In this document: positions 9,015 to 17,717 of the stretch, one piece after another
Numbering within the stretch: position 1 is the stretch's first letter
How the letters are laid out: every line of letters begins with the position of its first letter
Assembly (NCBI GenBank): GCA_049603835.1
Contig: JBMYSZ010000009.1
Span: forward strand, 60,521-124,520
Length of the DNA stretch: 64,000 nt
Direction of reading: 5' to 3'
Origin: Mangrovicoccus sp049603835
Lineage (GTDB): Bacteria; Pseudomonadota; Alphaproteobacteria; Rhodobacterales; Rhodobacteraceae
Program-made: the position numbers and the translations under genes
Notes under the pieces: generated by a model
Seen by the model: only the letters and a program-made list of their open reading frames with translations
Database searches by the model: none
Told to the model about the DNA's origin: nothing

Positions 9015-9757
9015 TCGAGCTTCGCGATATCCACAAACATTTCGGCGATAACCACGTGCTGCAAGGCGTCAATCTGGTCGTGCCCAAAGGCGAAAGCATG
9101 GTGATCATCGGCGGCTCTGGCACTGGTAAATCCGTGGCGCTCAAATGCGTTTTAGGTCTAGTAAAGCCTGATCACGGCAAAATTCTGATCGATGGGCAGG
9201 ACGCCGCCCAAGCGGAGCGCGAGGCCTTTCTGGCCCGTTTCGGCATGCTTTTTCAGGGCGCTGCGCTGTTTGACAGTCTGCGGGTTTGGGAAAATGTCGC
9301 TTTTCGTCTGCTGCGGGGCAAGTTGAAAAAGCCGAAGGACGAGGCCCGCCATATCGCAATCGATAAGCTGCGCCGGGTGGGGCTAAAACCCCATGTGGCC
9401 GATCTTTTCCCAGCGGAATTGTCAGGCGGCATGCAAAAACGTGTGGGGCTTGCCCGCGCCATTGCCGCAGATCCCGAGATTATCTTTTTCGACGAACCGA
9501 CAACTGGGCTCGATCCCATCATGTCCGGCGTGATCAATGATTTGATCCGCGAAATTGTGGTGGAAATGGGGGCGACAGCCATGACCATTACCCATGATAT
9601 GACCAGTGTGCGCGCCATCGCGGATCGGGTGGCGATGCTGCATAATGGGGTGATCCAATGGACTGGGCCGGTCTCTGACCTGGATAATTGCGGCGATCCT
9701 TATGTGACGCAATTTATCAGCGGCAGTGCCGAAGGCCCCATCGAAGCGGTGCGCTAA
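9011..9757 (+). CDS. mlaF: MlaF-type ABC transporter ATP-binding protein
   Basis: A 248-residue cytoplasmic ATPase. Walker A is GGSGTGKS at residues 34-41, the ABC signature is LSGGMQKRVGLARAI (the form typical of Mla/Ttg2 transporters), Walker B is IIFFDEPTTGLDP and the switch histidine is in THDMTSV. It energises the MlaE permease encoded immediately upstream with an ATGA overlap. Inferred role: phospholipid trafficking at the envelope. Confidence 0.94.
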   Translation: MIELRDIHKHFGDNHVLQGVNLVVPKGESMVIIGGSGTGKSVALKCVLGLVKPDHGKILIDGQDAAQAEREAFLARFGMLFQGAALFDSLRVWENVAFRLLRGKLKKPKDEARHIAIDKLRRVGLKPHVADLFPAELSGGMQKRVGLARAIAADPEIIFFDEPTTGLDPIMSGVINDLIREIVVEMGATAMTITHDMTSVRAIADRVAMLHNGVIQWTGPVSDLDNCGDPYVTQFISGSAEGPIEAVR

Positions 9758-9832
9758 ACCCGGAATTGGCAAATTTCCCCCGGGCGCAGCTTTGACTGAC
9801 CATTGGACAAATTACGAGCCGAAAGGGGCAAA

Positions 9833-10285
9833 ATGATACGGCGCAACAGCCTGATTGCTTTGAATATTGGGCTTTTGATCCTATTTCCTATCGCATGGGC
9901 CGCCCCGCTCATGCGCGCCGGGATTTTGCCTATTTTCGGCCTGTCGGAAATTTCTATCTTATCGGGCATTTATGGGCTTTGGCAGAGCGATCCCGCCCTT
10001 GCGGGGCTTGTGGCTCTTTTCGCGCTTGTAGCGCCTTATGCGAAAACTCTCGCTATGTTGGGGATTTTGACCAAGCGGATGTCGCGCCACTATCTTGCAC
10101 CGATCAAAGCACTTGGCCGCTTGGCCATGGCCGATATCTTCCTGATCGCGCTTTATATTGTGATTGCCAAAGGTACCGGTGTTGGTCGCGTGGAAACCGC
10201 CTGGGGGCTTTGGGTCTTCTCCGCTTGTGTGATGCTATCGCTGCTCAGCAGTTGGGCCATGGGCACCCTACGTCATTCATCATAA
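9833..10285 (+). CDS. Paraquat-inducible protein A (PqiA) family membrane protein
   Basis: A 150-residue protein with four predicted membrane helices. It resembles a single PqiA domain: short cytoplasmic N terminus, LIALNIGLLILFPIAWAAPLM, then SEISILSGIYGLWQSDPALAGLVALFALVAPYAKTLAM and KALGRLAMADIFLIALYIV. The zinc-ribbon cysteines of full-length PqiA are absent. ATG 9833 is preferred over the in-frame TTG at 9803 because AAAGGGG lies directly upstream. PqiA/YebS proteins are linked to MCE lipid transport, which fits its place 75 bp after mlaEF. Confidence 0.7.
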   Translation: MIRRNSLIALNIGLLILFPIAWAAPLMRAGILPIFGLSEISILSGIYGLWQSDPALAGLVALFALVAPYAKTLAMLGILTKRMSRHYLAPIKALGRLAMADIFLIALYIVIAKGTGVGRVETAWGLWVFSACVMLSLLSSWAMGTLRHSS

Positions 10286-10364
10286 TTTATAATAAATATA
10301 TCTTTATCGCCCCAAAACGCCCATAAGAATGGCCGGTTAGGCGGGATTGAATGAGCGATAGATA

Positions 10365-11393
10365 ATGGCGCAAAGCTTTGCGACCAATGACACAGAATTT
10401 GCCATTGCCAGCGGTTCCAATGTCTATGTCAACGCATCGGAAAGCCGTTTTGACGCGGAGCCGGGCCAATGGACCGGCCTGACCGTCACACCGAAACCTG
10501 GCGACCCCAATCCCTATACTGTCGAAGTCGGCGATATCTATGACATCACCTGGTCAGGACTTAGCACTGGCGAGCTGTTGAATGCGCAAGTCGTGCGATC
10601 CGATATCGCAGGGAGCGGCGGGCTTATCGTCTTTGAGGGCACGGATAGCAATGACGGAACCCTTAAACATGTGCTTTGGACGCCAGATTATGATTTGCAA
10701 GGCTGGTGGGCCGCCAATTACCAGCCCCCGCCCCATGAAATGCATTTCTACGTGGTCGATATGGCGGCGGGCAGTTACGCATATGTGTGTTTTGCGGGGC
10801 AAACGCGGATTTTGACCGAGACCGGGCTATGTTCCGCGCAGGATCTGGCCATTGGTCAACGGCTCTGGACCTTGACCGGCCCCGTTAGCCCCTTACTGTG
10901 GAAAGCCCAAAGGCGGCTGAATTTCACGGCACAAAACGCAGTGATGCGCCCGGTGGTCATTCCCAAGCATCGCTTTGGACCGGGCCAGCCCGCGCAGGAT
11001 TTGCGCCTGTCACCGCAGCACCGGGTTTTGGTTCAGATGGGCGGCCAGCGGGTTTTTGTTCCCGCCAAAGCGCTGTTATCCCTGCCAGGGATCTACCAAG
11101 ATCACCATATGCAAGCCGTGACCTATGTCAGCCTGCTTCTGCCCAAACATCATGTAATTTGGGCCGAGGGTCTGGGCTGCGAAAGCTTCTTTCCCGGCCC
11201 CCAAGCCTTGGATCTGCTGGGCAATTTGGATCGGCTGCGTTTAGAAACGGCTTGGCCGGGAATTACTTTGCCCAACTCCGATTATGGCGGGCTCTGCTAT
11301 CCCCATAAAGGCGCGGGTTGGTTTCGCCGGATGACAAAAACCATACAGCCCGATTTTCCGCCATTGCCCGTTACGGAACCGGGCTTGCCCTGA
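10365..11393 (+). CDS. Hint (Hedgehog/intein) domain protein
   Basis: A 342-residue protein with two parts. Residues 1-135 form a beta-rich N-terminal region without a recognised family. From about residue 138 there is a Hint_2-type domain: Cys142 in VCFAGQTRILTETG is the splice-type nucleophile, and the LSPQHRVLV motif (His219) is the conserved second block. Such proteins are common in Rhodobacterales and are thought to self-cleave or mediate secretion; their targets are poorly known. There is no signal peptide. The terminus lacks an obvious extein, so it is not a classical intein. It ends 26 bp before radA. Confidence 0.7.
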   Translation: MAQSFATNDTEFAIASGSNVYVNASESRFDAEPGQWTGLTVTPKPGDPNPYTVEVGDIYDITWSGLSTGELLNAQVVRSDIAGSGGLIVFEGTDSNDGTLKHVLWTPDYDLQGWWAANYQPPPHEMHFYVVDMAAGSYAYVCFAGQTRILTETGLCSAQDLAIGQRLWTLTGPVSPLLWKAQRRLNFTAQNAVMRPVVIPKHRFGPGQPAQDLRLSPQHRVLVQMGGQRVFVPAKALLSLPGIYQDHHMQAVTYVSLLLPKHHVIWAEGLGCESFFPGPQALDLLGNLDRLRLETAWPGITLPNSDYGGLCYPHKGAGWFRRMTKTIQPDFPPLPVTEPGLP

Positions 11394-11419
11394 CCGGCCG
11401 ACTAAGGCACCTGGAGGGC

Positions 11420-12799
11420 ATGGCAAAAAGCTCTTCTTACCGCTGCACCGCTTGCGGCGCGGCACATGCAAAATGGCAAGGCCGCTGCGATGCTTGCGGC
11501 ACCTGGGACACGGTGATCGAAGAAGTCCCGCTAAGCACGGGACCGGGCAAAACGGCGGGCCTGCCGCGTGGGCGTCAGATCAAGATCCTAGACCTGGCCA
11601 CCGAGGAAGCCCCGCCGCCGCGCACCGAAACCGGGGTGCAAGAGCTCGACCGGGTGTTGGGCGGTGGTTTAGTGCCCGGCTCTGCGATCTTGCTGGGCGG
11701 GGATCCCGGCATCGGCAAATCCACCTTGCTGTTGCAAGCCGCGGCGGCTTTTGGCCGGGCGGGTCTCAAATGCCTCTACATCTCTGGCGAAGAAGCCTCG
11801 GCCCAGGTGCGGATGCGCGCGCAAAGGCTGGGGCAATCCCGCGCCCAAGTGCAATTGGCGGCGGAAACCAATCTGCGCGATATCCTCACCACGCTGGATA
11901 CGTTGCGTCCCGATCTTGCAGTCATTGACTCGGTGCAAACCATGTGGCTGGACAGCGTCGAAAGCGCGCCGGGTTCCGTCGCTCAGGTCCGCGCCTGCGC
12001 CCATGAGCTGACGGCTTTTGCCAAGCGCAGCGGCTGTAGCGTGATTTTGGTCGGCCATGTGACCAAAGAGGGGCAAATCGCTGGACCGCGTGTGATGGAG
12101 CATATGGTGGATACGGTGCTCTATTTCGAAGGCGATCGCGGCCATCAATTCCGCTTGCTCCGCGCGGTGAAAAACCGCTTTGGCGCCACAGATGAAATCG
12201 GCGTGTTTGAGATGACTGGCCGAGGCCTGGCCGAAGTGCGCAATCCCTCTTCGCTGTTTTTGGATGGGCGCGGGCGCGCGGCGCCGGGTTCGGTGGTCTT
12301 TGCCGGTGTCGAAGGCACGCGCACCCTGCTTTGCGAATTGCAGGCTCTGGTGGCGCCCTCACCCCATAGCCAACCGCGCCGATCGGTTGTGGGCTGGGAC
12401 AGCGGGCGACTATCGATGATCCTGGCGGTGCTAGAGGCGCGCTGCGGCCTGCCTTTCACCGGCCATGACGTCTATCTTAATGTCGCCGGCGGGCTGCGCA
12501 TTTCCGAACCAGCCGCCGACTTGGCCGTGGCCGCCGCCCTTATTAGCGCCAAAGAAGACCTGCCTTTGCCCGAAGCAACGGTCATTTTCGGCGAAATCAG
12601 CCTGTCAGGCGCCCTTAGGCCCGTGTCGCAAACCGAAAGCCGGTTGAAAGAAGCGGGCAAACTTGGTTTTAGCAAGGCACTGATCGCGTCCGGCGGCAAA
12701 GGCCTGACCGGGATCGGAGTAGAGGTCACGGCCCTTGCCGATTTGGCCGGGTTATTGGACAAGGTGGCCCCGACGGACCATCGTAATGATCGGCAATGA
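11420..12799 (+). CDS. radA: DNA repair protein RadA
   Basis: A 459-residue RadA/Sms protein that helps process recombination intermediates and branch migration. It has a C4 zinc finger (C9, C12, C23, C26), a RecA-like ATPase with Walker A GDPGIGKS near residues 94-101, the RadA-specific VKNRFG motif, and a C-terminal Lon-protease-like domain (GHDVYLNVAGGL, ADLAVAAALISA, VIFGEISLSG). The ATG at 11420 with GGAGGG upstream was chosen; an in-frame start at 11318 would lie inside the Hint gene. Forms a run with cvpA and purF. Confidence 0.96.
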   Translation: MAKSSSYRCTACGAAHAKWQGRCDACGTWDTVIEEVPLSTGPGKTAGLPRGRQIKILDLATEEAPPPRTETGVQELDRVLGGGLVPGSAILLGGDPGIGKSTLLLQAAAAFGRAGLKCLYISGEEASAQVRMRAQRLGQSRAQVQLAAETNLRDILTTLDTLRPDLAVIDSVQTMWLDSVESAPGSVAQVRACAHELTAFAKRSGCSVILVGHVTKEGQIAGPRVMEHMVDTVLYFEGDRGHQFRLLRAVKNRFGATDEIGVFEMTGRGLAEVRNPSSLFLDGRGRAAPGSVVFAGVEGTRTLLCELQALVAPSPHSQPRRSVVGWDSGRLSMILAVLEARCGLPFTGHDVYLNVAGGLRISEPAADLAVAAALISAKEDLPLPEATVIFGEISLSGALRPVSQTESRLKEAGKLGFSKALIASGGKGLTGIGVEVTALADLAGLLDKVAPTDHRNDRQ

Positions 12800-12822
12800 T
12801 GTAAGGCCGAAGGAGCAGAGTA

Positions 12823-13386
12823 ATGTCAGGGTTCACTTGGGTCGATGGCGCCGTGGCAGGCGTTATTCTTTTCTCCGCTATTTTGGCCTATGCGCGCGGC
12901 CTTACCCGTGAAATCCTTGCTATCTTGGGCTGGATCGCGGCGGCTATCGCTGCTTTCATCTTTGCCCCTTTGGTGGAACCTCTGGTCAAAGAAATTCCCG
13001 TGGTCGGCGATCTCCTGCGCGATAGCTGCGAATTATCGATCCTCGCGGCCTCTATCGTTGTCTTTGCCATCGGGCTATTGGTCATGTCGATTATTAGCCC
13101 AGTTTTTGCAGGTATAGTTAAATCCAGCGAGGTGGTCGGGCCAGTTGACCAAATTTTGGGTTTTATATACGGCACTTTGCGCGGGTTGGTTTTGGTGGCC
13201 GCATTGCTTTTGGTTTATGATCAAGTGGTTGTGAGTTTCACCTATGAACCGCTCGATACCAGCCGGTCTGCTGCGATTTTTGCCAATATCGAAGACCAGC
13301 TTGCGGCCCAAATCCCCACAAATGCCCCTGGTTGGATTTTGGAGCGATATGAAGAATTGGTTGGCAGCTGCGTCTCAGTCCTATAA
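12823..13386 (+). CDS. cvpA: CvpA family membrane protein
   Basis: A 187-residue protein with four membrane helices and the CvpA pattern: FTWVDGAVAGVILFSAILAYARGLTREIL, GWIAAAIAAFIFAP, and GPVDQILGFIYGTLRGLVLVA. CvpA was named for colicin V production in E. coli; its molecular function is unclear but it affects the envelope. It lies 23 bp after radA and 96 bp before purF, the common cvpA-purF arrangement. The C-terminal ~50 residues are soluble. Confidence 0.9.
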   Translation: MSGFTWVDGAVAGVILFSAILAYARGLTREILAILGWIAAAIAAFIFAPLVEPLVKEIPVVGDLLRDSCELSILAASIVVFAIGLLVMSIISPVFAGIVKSSEVVGPVDQILGFIYGTLRGLVLVAALLLVYDQVVVSFTYEPLDTSRSAAIFANIEDQLAAQIPTNAPGWILERYEELVGSCVSVL

Positions 13387-13482
13387 CGGTCACCAACAAA
13401 TGTGATCCTTTCGTGACACTGTCCTGTTTTCCCGCTATGTGAGTGGCGGTTTGTGTTCCTGTCGGAATCGGAGCTGAAGTCT

Positions 13483-14991
13483 ATGCCCCCCCATACAGCT
13501 AAGTCTTGCGCTGCGTCTTTGCGTGATGCGCCCGCCTGGCCTCGCCATCCTTTTGACGATGATAAACTGCATGAAGAATGCGGCGTCTTTGGGGTCATTG
13601 GCCAACGTGATGCTGCGCATTTTGTAGCGCTCGGCCTACATGCTTTGCAGCATCGCGGGCAAGAGGCAGGTGGGATTGTGTCCCATGATCCCGAGCATGG
13701 GTTTAATTCGGCCCGCCGCTTTGGCTATGTGCGCGATAATTTCACCAGCGCCGATATTATGGATACTCTGCCCGGTCCGCTGGCAATCGGCCATGTGCGC
13801 TATTCCACCGCTGGCAATAAAGGCGCCACCGCGATCCGCGATGTGCAGCCATTCTTTGGCGAATTCGCCATGGGGGGCGCGGCGATTGCCCATAATGGCA
13901 ATCTGACCAATGCAGATGCCCTGCGCCGGGAAATGATCGAGCGCGGCTCCATTTTCCAAAGCTCCTCTGACAGCGAATGCATCATCCATCTTATGGCGCG
14001 CTCTTTGCAGCGCGATATTCCCGAGCGAATGAAAGATGCGCTGCGCCGGGTCGAAGGGGCCTTTAGCGTGGTGGCCATGACCCGCACCAAGCTGATCGGG
14101 GTGCGCGACCCGCGGGGGGTTCGGCCTTTGGTGTTGGGCAAGCTTGGCGATGGCTGGGTGCTTAGCTCGGAAACTTGTGCGCTTGATATTGTGGGCGCGG
14201 AATTCGTGCGCGAAATCGATCCCGGCGAAATGGTGGTGATCACCGAAGATGCCGGTGTGGTCAGCCATTACCCGTTTGAAAAAGTCTCAAGCCGGTTCTG
14301 CATTTTCGAACATGTCTATTTCTCGCGGCCCGATAGCCATTGGAATGGCCGCTCGGTCTATGACACGCGCCGGCAAATCGGCGTAGAACTGGCCCGTGAA
14401 GCCCCGGTTGAGGCGGATCTTGTCTGCCCTGTGCCCGATAGCGGTACACCCGCGGCGGTTGGTTTTTCGGCAGAAAGCGGCATCGAATTCGCCCTTGGTA
14501 TTGTGCGCAACCAATATGTTGGCCGGACCTTCATTGAACCGACTGAACAGATCCGCAATATGGGCGTTCGGCTAAAGCTGAATATCAACCGCGCCTTGGT
14601 CAAAGGTAAACGGGTGGTTTTGGTGGATGACTCAGTGGTGCGTGGCACGACCAGTCTGAAGATCAAGGAAATGGTGCAAGATGCGGGCGCGGCTGAGGTG
14701 CATTTCCGCATTGCCTCTCCGCCCACGGCTTGGCCCTGTTTCTATGGGGTGGATACGCCGCAGCGGGAAAAACTCCTTGCCGCGCGTATGAGCGAAGACG
14801 AAATGCGTCGTCATCTCGAAGTGGATAGCCTGCGCTTTATTTCGCTTGATGGGCTTTACCGTGCAGCGGGCGAAGCAAACGGGCGCGACCCCAAAGCTCC
14901 GGCCTATTGCGATGCGTGCTTTAGCGGCGAATATCCGGTGCGGCCATCGGATATGCTGGCCCGTGGCTTTGAGTTAAAGGCGGCCGAGTAA
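13483..14991 (+). CDS. purF: Amidophosphoribosyltransferase
   Basis: PurF, 502 residues, catalyses the first step of purine synthesis (PRPP + glutamine to phosphoribosylamine). The glutamine amidotransferase nucleophile is the cysteine in HEECGVFGVIG at residue 33, so the enzyme has a 32-residue N-terminal propeptide that must be removed to expose Cys; E. coli PurF has only Met before Cys. The PRPP loop is VVLVDDSVVRGTTS. The ATG at 13483 (GGAG, 9 nt spacing) was preferred over an in-frame GTG at 13453. The DUF1284 gene begins 4 bp after the stop. Confidence 0.97.
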   Translation: MPPHTAKSCAASLRDAPAWPRHPFDDDKLHEECGVFGVIGQRDAAHFVALGLHALQHRGQEAGGIVSHDPEHGFNSARRFGYVRDNFTSADIMDTLPGPLAIGHVRYSTAGNKGATAIRDVQPFFGEFAMGGAAIAHNGNLTNADALRREMIERGSIFQSSSDSECIIHLMARSLQRDIPERMKDALRRVEGAFSVVAMTRTKLIGVRDPRGVRPLVLGKLGDGWVLSSETCALDIVGAEFVREIDPGEMVVITEDAGVVSHYPFEKVSSRFCIFEHVYFSRPDSHWNGRSVYDTRRQIGVELAREAPVEADLVCPVPDSGTPAAVGFSAESGIEFALGIVRNQYVGRTFIEPTEQIRNMGVRLKLNINRALVKGKRVVLVDDSVVRGTTSLKIKEMVQDAGAAEVHFRIASPPTAWPCFYGVDTPQREKLLAARMSEDEMRRHLEVDSLRFISLDGLYRAAGEANGRDPKAPAYCDACFSGEYPVRPSDMLARGFELKAAE

Positions 14992-14995
14992 CCCT

Positions 14996-15433
14996 GTGCC
15001 GCCGCTTGCCCTGCGCCCCCATCACTTGCTGTGTGTTTTGGGGTTTCAGGGCAAGGGCTATTCCGACGCCTTCACCGCCAATATGGCCCAGATCGTCTTG
15101 GGCCAGCTGCGCGCCGCCCAGAGCGATGACGTGCAACTTGTGATCACAACCCAAGCAGATGCGATTTGCGGCCCCTGTCCCAAGCGGGTTGGGGTTGGTT
15201 GCAAGTCGCAATCACAGATTGACGCGCTGGATCAGCGGCATATGCAAGCTTTGGAAATCGCGCCTGGTCAGGAACTTAGCTGGGGCGCGGCGAAAGCACG
15301 GATCAAAGCCCGGCTACGGCCAGCGGATTTGCGGAGGCTTTGCCAAGGCTGCCAATGGCTGGAACTTGGCCTATGTGAAACCGGTCTTGAAAATCTGCTC
15401 AAAGAAAAAGCCGCCCCCGAAGGCGCGGCTTGA
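14996..15433 (+). CDS. DUF1284 domain protein
   Basis: A 145-residue protein beginning at GTG. It starts LALRPHHLLCVLGFQGKGYS, the DUF1284 signature, and has several cysteine pairs (CGPCPKRVGVGC and CQGCQWLELGLC) that could bind metal or an iron-sulfur cluster; function unknown. It starts 4 bp after purF and is probably co-transcribed with it. Its last 30 bases also contain the terminator hairpin of the convergent bioY gene. Confidence 0.8.
   Translation: MPPLALRPHHLLCVLGFQGKGYSDAFTANMAQIVLGQLRAAQSDDVQLVITTQADAICGPCPKRVGVGCKSQSQIDALDQRHMQALEIAPGQELSWGAAKARIKARLRPADLRRLCQGCQWLELGLCETGLENLLKEKAAPEGAA
15402..15431 (-). terminator. Terminator of bioY, inside the 3' end of the DUF1284 gene
   Basis: On the minus strand AAGCCGC pairs with GCGGCTT around a CCTTCGGG core that can close as a TTCG tetraloop, followed by TTTTTCTTT. 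It lies 27 bp beyond the bioY stop codon and overlaps the last codons of the DUF1284 gene. Confidence 0.75.
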
Positions 15434-15457
15434 ATGATTGGTGATCCGGCAGCAAAG

Positions 15458-16030
15458 TTAGCCGCGGGCTTTCACCAGGTTCAGCAGACCCGCAACGCTC
15501 AGCGCCGCCAGGGCAGCTTTGACCACATCACCGATCAGGAAAGGCAGCGCGCCGACATTGATGGTGGTTTGCAGATCCATCGAGGTCATCGCCCAGAGCC
15601 AAGCCAGACCAGGCACATAAAGCAGAGCCGCCGGGATCAGCGCCGCGATGAACAATTTCGCCGGACCGTTAGACAGGCCTTTTTCCACCATGAAACCGGT
15701 CAGAACCGCTTGCAGAACAAAGCCATAAAGGAAGCCAGCCGTAGGGCCCATCAGATGCACAGCGCCGGCTTTGCCACCAGCAAAGACCGGCAGGCCAGCC
15801 GCGCCTTCGACCAAATACAGAACCAGCGTCGCGCCAGCCATGCGCCAGCCAATGCTTAGGCCGATCACAGCAATAGCGAGGGTCTGCAGGGTCATTGGCA
15901 CCGGGAACATGGGCACTTCGACCTGAGCGCCAAGCGCCACCAGGAAAGAGCCAGCCACAGCCAGAGCGGCTTTGGTCAGCAGGGAGGCTTCGGGAAGAAG
16001 CGCACGGCCAAGGGTCATCTCGCGCGACAT
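15458..16030 (-). CDS. bioY: Biotin transporter BioY (ECF substrate-binding component)
   Basis: A 190-residue integral membrane protein with about six helices. The BioY signature EVPMFPVPMTLQTLAIAVIG and the loop GLPVFAGGKAGAVHLMGPTAGFLYGF are present. BioY captures biotin; in some bacteria it works with BioM and BioN of an ECF transporter and in others alone. Neither bioM nor bioN is nearby. AAGGAG precedes the ATG. I did not find a convincing BioR-type palindrome in its short upstream region. Confidence 0.95.
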   Translation of the reverse strand: MSREMTLGRALLPEASLLTKAALAVAGSFLVALGAQVEVPMFPVPMTLQTLAIAVIGLSIGWRMAGATLVLYLVEGAAGLPVFAGGKAGAVHLMGPTAGFLYGFVLQAVLTGFMVEKGLSNGPAKLFIAALIPAALLYVPGLAWLWAMTSMDLQTTINVGALPFLIGDVVKAALAALSVAGLLNLVKARG

Positions 16031-16141
16031 GACTGATACTCCTTATCAGGATTAGTAAACTCGGTCCGTTCTGACGTCTTGAGCGCGGCAAAGTCAAGCA
16101 GCCCCTTGCAATACCGGGTTTTCGCTGCCTTATGGGCGCCC

Positions 16142-16834
16142 ATGACAGTCTCCAAAGATCAAACCCCGCTTGCTCTTGTGACCGGCGCTTCGCGCGGCTT
16201 GGGCTATTTCATGGCGCGTGACCTTGCCCGCGCTGGCTATCACGTCATGGCCGTGGCGCGCACGGTTGGTGGGCTCGAAGAGCTTGATGACGACATCAAA
16301 GCCCTGGGCGGCAGAGCCACATTAGCGCCGCTCGATATTACTGATGATGGCGCAATGCAGCATCTGTGCCGTGGGATTTATGACCGTTGGGGCGGGTTAG
16401 ACCTCTGGTTGCACACTGCAATCCATGCTGCTCCCCTGACCCCGACCCAAATGATCGAAGCAAAAGACTGGGATAAAAGCCTAGCGATCAATCTAGAGGC
16501 CACGCGCCGCCTGATTGCATATTGCAACCCCCTACTCGAAGCGCGCCCCGGAGCCCGCGCAGTGTTTTTTGACGACCCGGACCGGACCGGCGCGAAATTC
16601 TTTGGCAGTTATGGCGCAACCAAAGGCGCGCAGATGGCTTTGGCCCGGTCTTGGCAGGCAGAACAAGTCTCTTACGGCCCGGAAGTGGTCATTTGTGAGC
16701 CCTGCCCCTTACCCACCGCCACCCGCGCCCGGTTCTTCCCTGGCGAATCACGCGAAGCCCTGACGCCGGTCGCCGAAGAAGCCGCAAGACTGGTCAGCGC
16801 GCTCGCCCTTGCCCCGGCCAAAAGCATAGCGTGA
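16142..16834 (+). CDS. Atypical short-chain dehydrogenase/reductase
   Basis: A 230-residue SDR-fold protein. The dinucleotide-binding motif TGASRGLG is intact near the N terminus. The usual NNAG motif is replaced by a HTAIHA-like segment, and the position of the catalytic serine, 13 residues before the tyrosine, is aspartate (FFDDPDRTG), although YGATK keeps Tyr and Lys. So it binds NAD(P) but may not be a normal dehydrogenase. The ATG at 16142 was chosen over an in-frame TTG at 16079 by alignment with SDR starts; its ribosome site is weak. It lies between divergent bioY and surE. Confidence 0.7.
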   Translation: MTVSKDQTPLALVTGASRGLGYFMARDLARAGYHVMAVARTVGGLEELDDDIKALGGRATLAPLDITDDGAMQHLCRGIYDRWGGLDLWLHTAIHAAPLTPTQMIEAKDWDKSLAINLEATRRLIAYCNPLLEARPGARAVFFDDPDRTGAKFFGSYGATKGAQMALARSWQAEQVSYGPEVVICEPCPLPTATRARFFPGESREALTPVAEEAARLVSALALAPAKSIA

Positions 16835-16928
16835 CCTAAGACGCACATCTGTGCCATTCTTGACACAAGCGGGCCTTTACCGACAGGTGCAGGCCGTCTA
16901 AGCACAAGGGACATCAGCGGGATTTCCC

Positions 16929-17717
16929 ATGCGCATTCTCATCACGAACGACGACGGCATCAATGCTCCGGGTCTGGTGACCTTGACCCAAATCGCCCAG
17001 GATCTGGCTGGCCCCGATGGCGAGGTTTGGACCGTCGCCCCGGCCTTTGAACAATCCGGCGTCGGCCATTGCATCAGCTATGCCCATCCAACTTTGATCG
17101 CGAAACTCGAAGATCGACGTTTTGCCGCCGAAGGCTCGCCAGCCGATTGCGTTTTGGCCGGGCTTTACGATGTGATGAAGGACGCTCCGCCGGATCTGAT
17201 ACTATCAGGCGTGAATCGCGGCAATAATGCCGGGGAAAATGTGCTGTATTCCGGGACTTTGGGCGGCGCAATGGAAGGCGCTTTGCAAGGCAAGCGCGCG
17301 ATTGCCCTGTCGCAATATTACGGCCCGGATAATCGCGATCTGGACGACACATTCGAAGCCGCCGCAACCCATGGGGCGCGGGTGGTGCGGCAATTGCTCG
17401 ATCATGGGGATTGGGGCAGCGATAACGGCTATAACATGTTTTACAATGTGAATTTCCCGCCGGTTTCCGCAGCAGCGGTCAAAGGTGTGAAAGTGGTTCG
17501 CCAAGGGGCGCGGCCCAATACGAATTTCGGTGTAGAGCCGCAGCTTTCGCCGTCGGGGCGGCGTTTTCTTTGGATCAAAGGCGGGGCACAAAATATCCCT
17601 GCCGGGCCGGACACGGATGTCACCGCAAATCTAGAAGGCTATATCTCGGTCACACCTTTGCGGGCGGATCTGACCGCTTATGACGCTTTGGCCCCCTTGC
17701 AAGAGGCTTTCGCGTGA
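16929..17717 (+). CDS. surE: 5'/3'-nucleotidase SurE
   Basis: A 262-residue SurE family nucleotidase/phosphatase. The metal-binding aspartates D8 and D9 are in MRILITNDDG; SGVNRGNNAG and the VAPAFEQSGVGHCISY region supply further ligands. It removes phosphate from nucleoside monophosphates and helps survival in stationary phase. The stop overlaps the GTG start of pcm, and nlpD follows: the conserved surE-pcm-nlpD order, but without the rpoS found in gammaproteobacteria. Confidence 0.96.
   Translation: MRILITNDDGINAPGLVTLTQIAQDLAGPDGEVWTVAPAFEQSGVGHCISYAHPTLIAKLEDRRFAAEGSPADCVLAGLYDVMKDAPPDLILSGVNRGNNAGENVLYSGTLGGAMEGALQGKRAIALSQYYGPDNRDLDDTFEAAATHGARVVRQLLDHGDWGSDNGYNMFYNVNFPPVSAAAVKGVKVVRQGARPNTNFGVEPQLSPSGRRFLWIKGGAQNIPAGPDTDVTANLEGYISVTPLRADLTAYDALAPLQEAFA

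Noticed and set aside
13636..14268. 210-codon minus-strand frame opposite purF
   Set aside because: Shadow of the conserved purF coding sequence; His- and Pro-rich without domain features.
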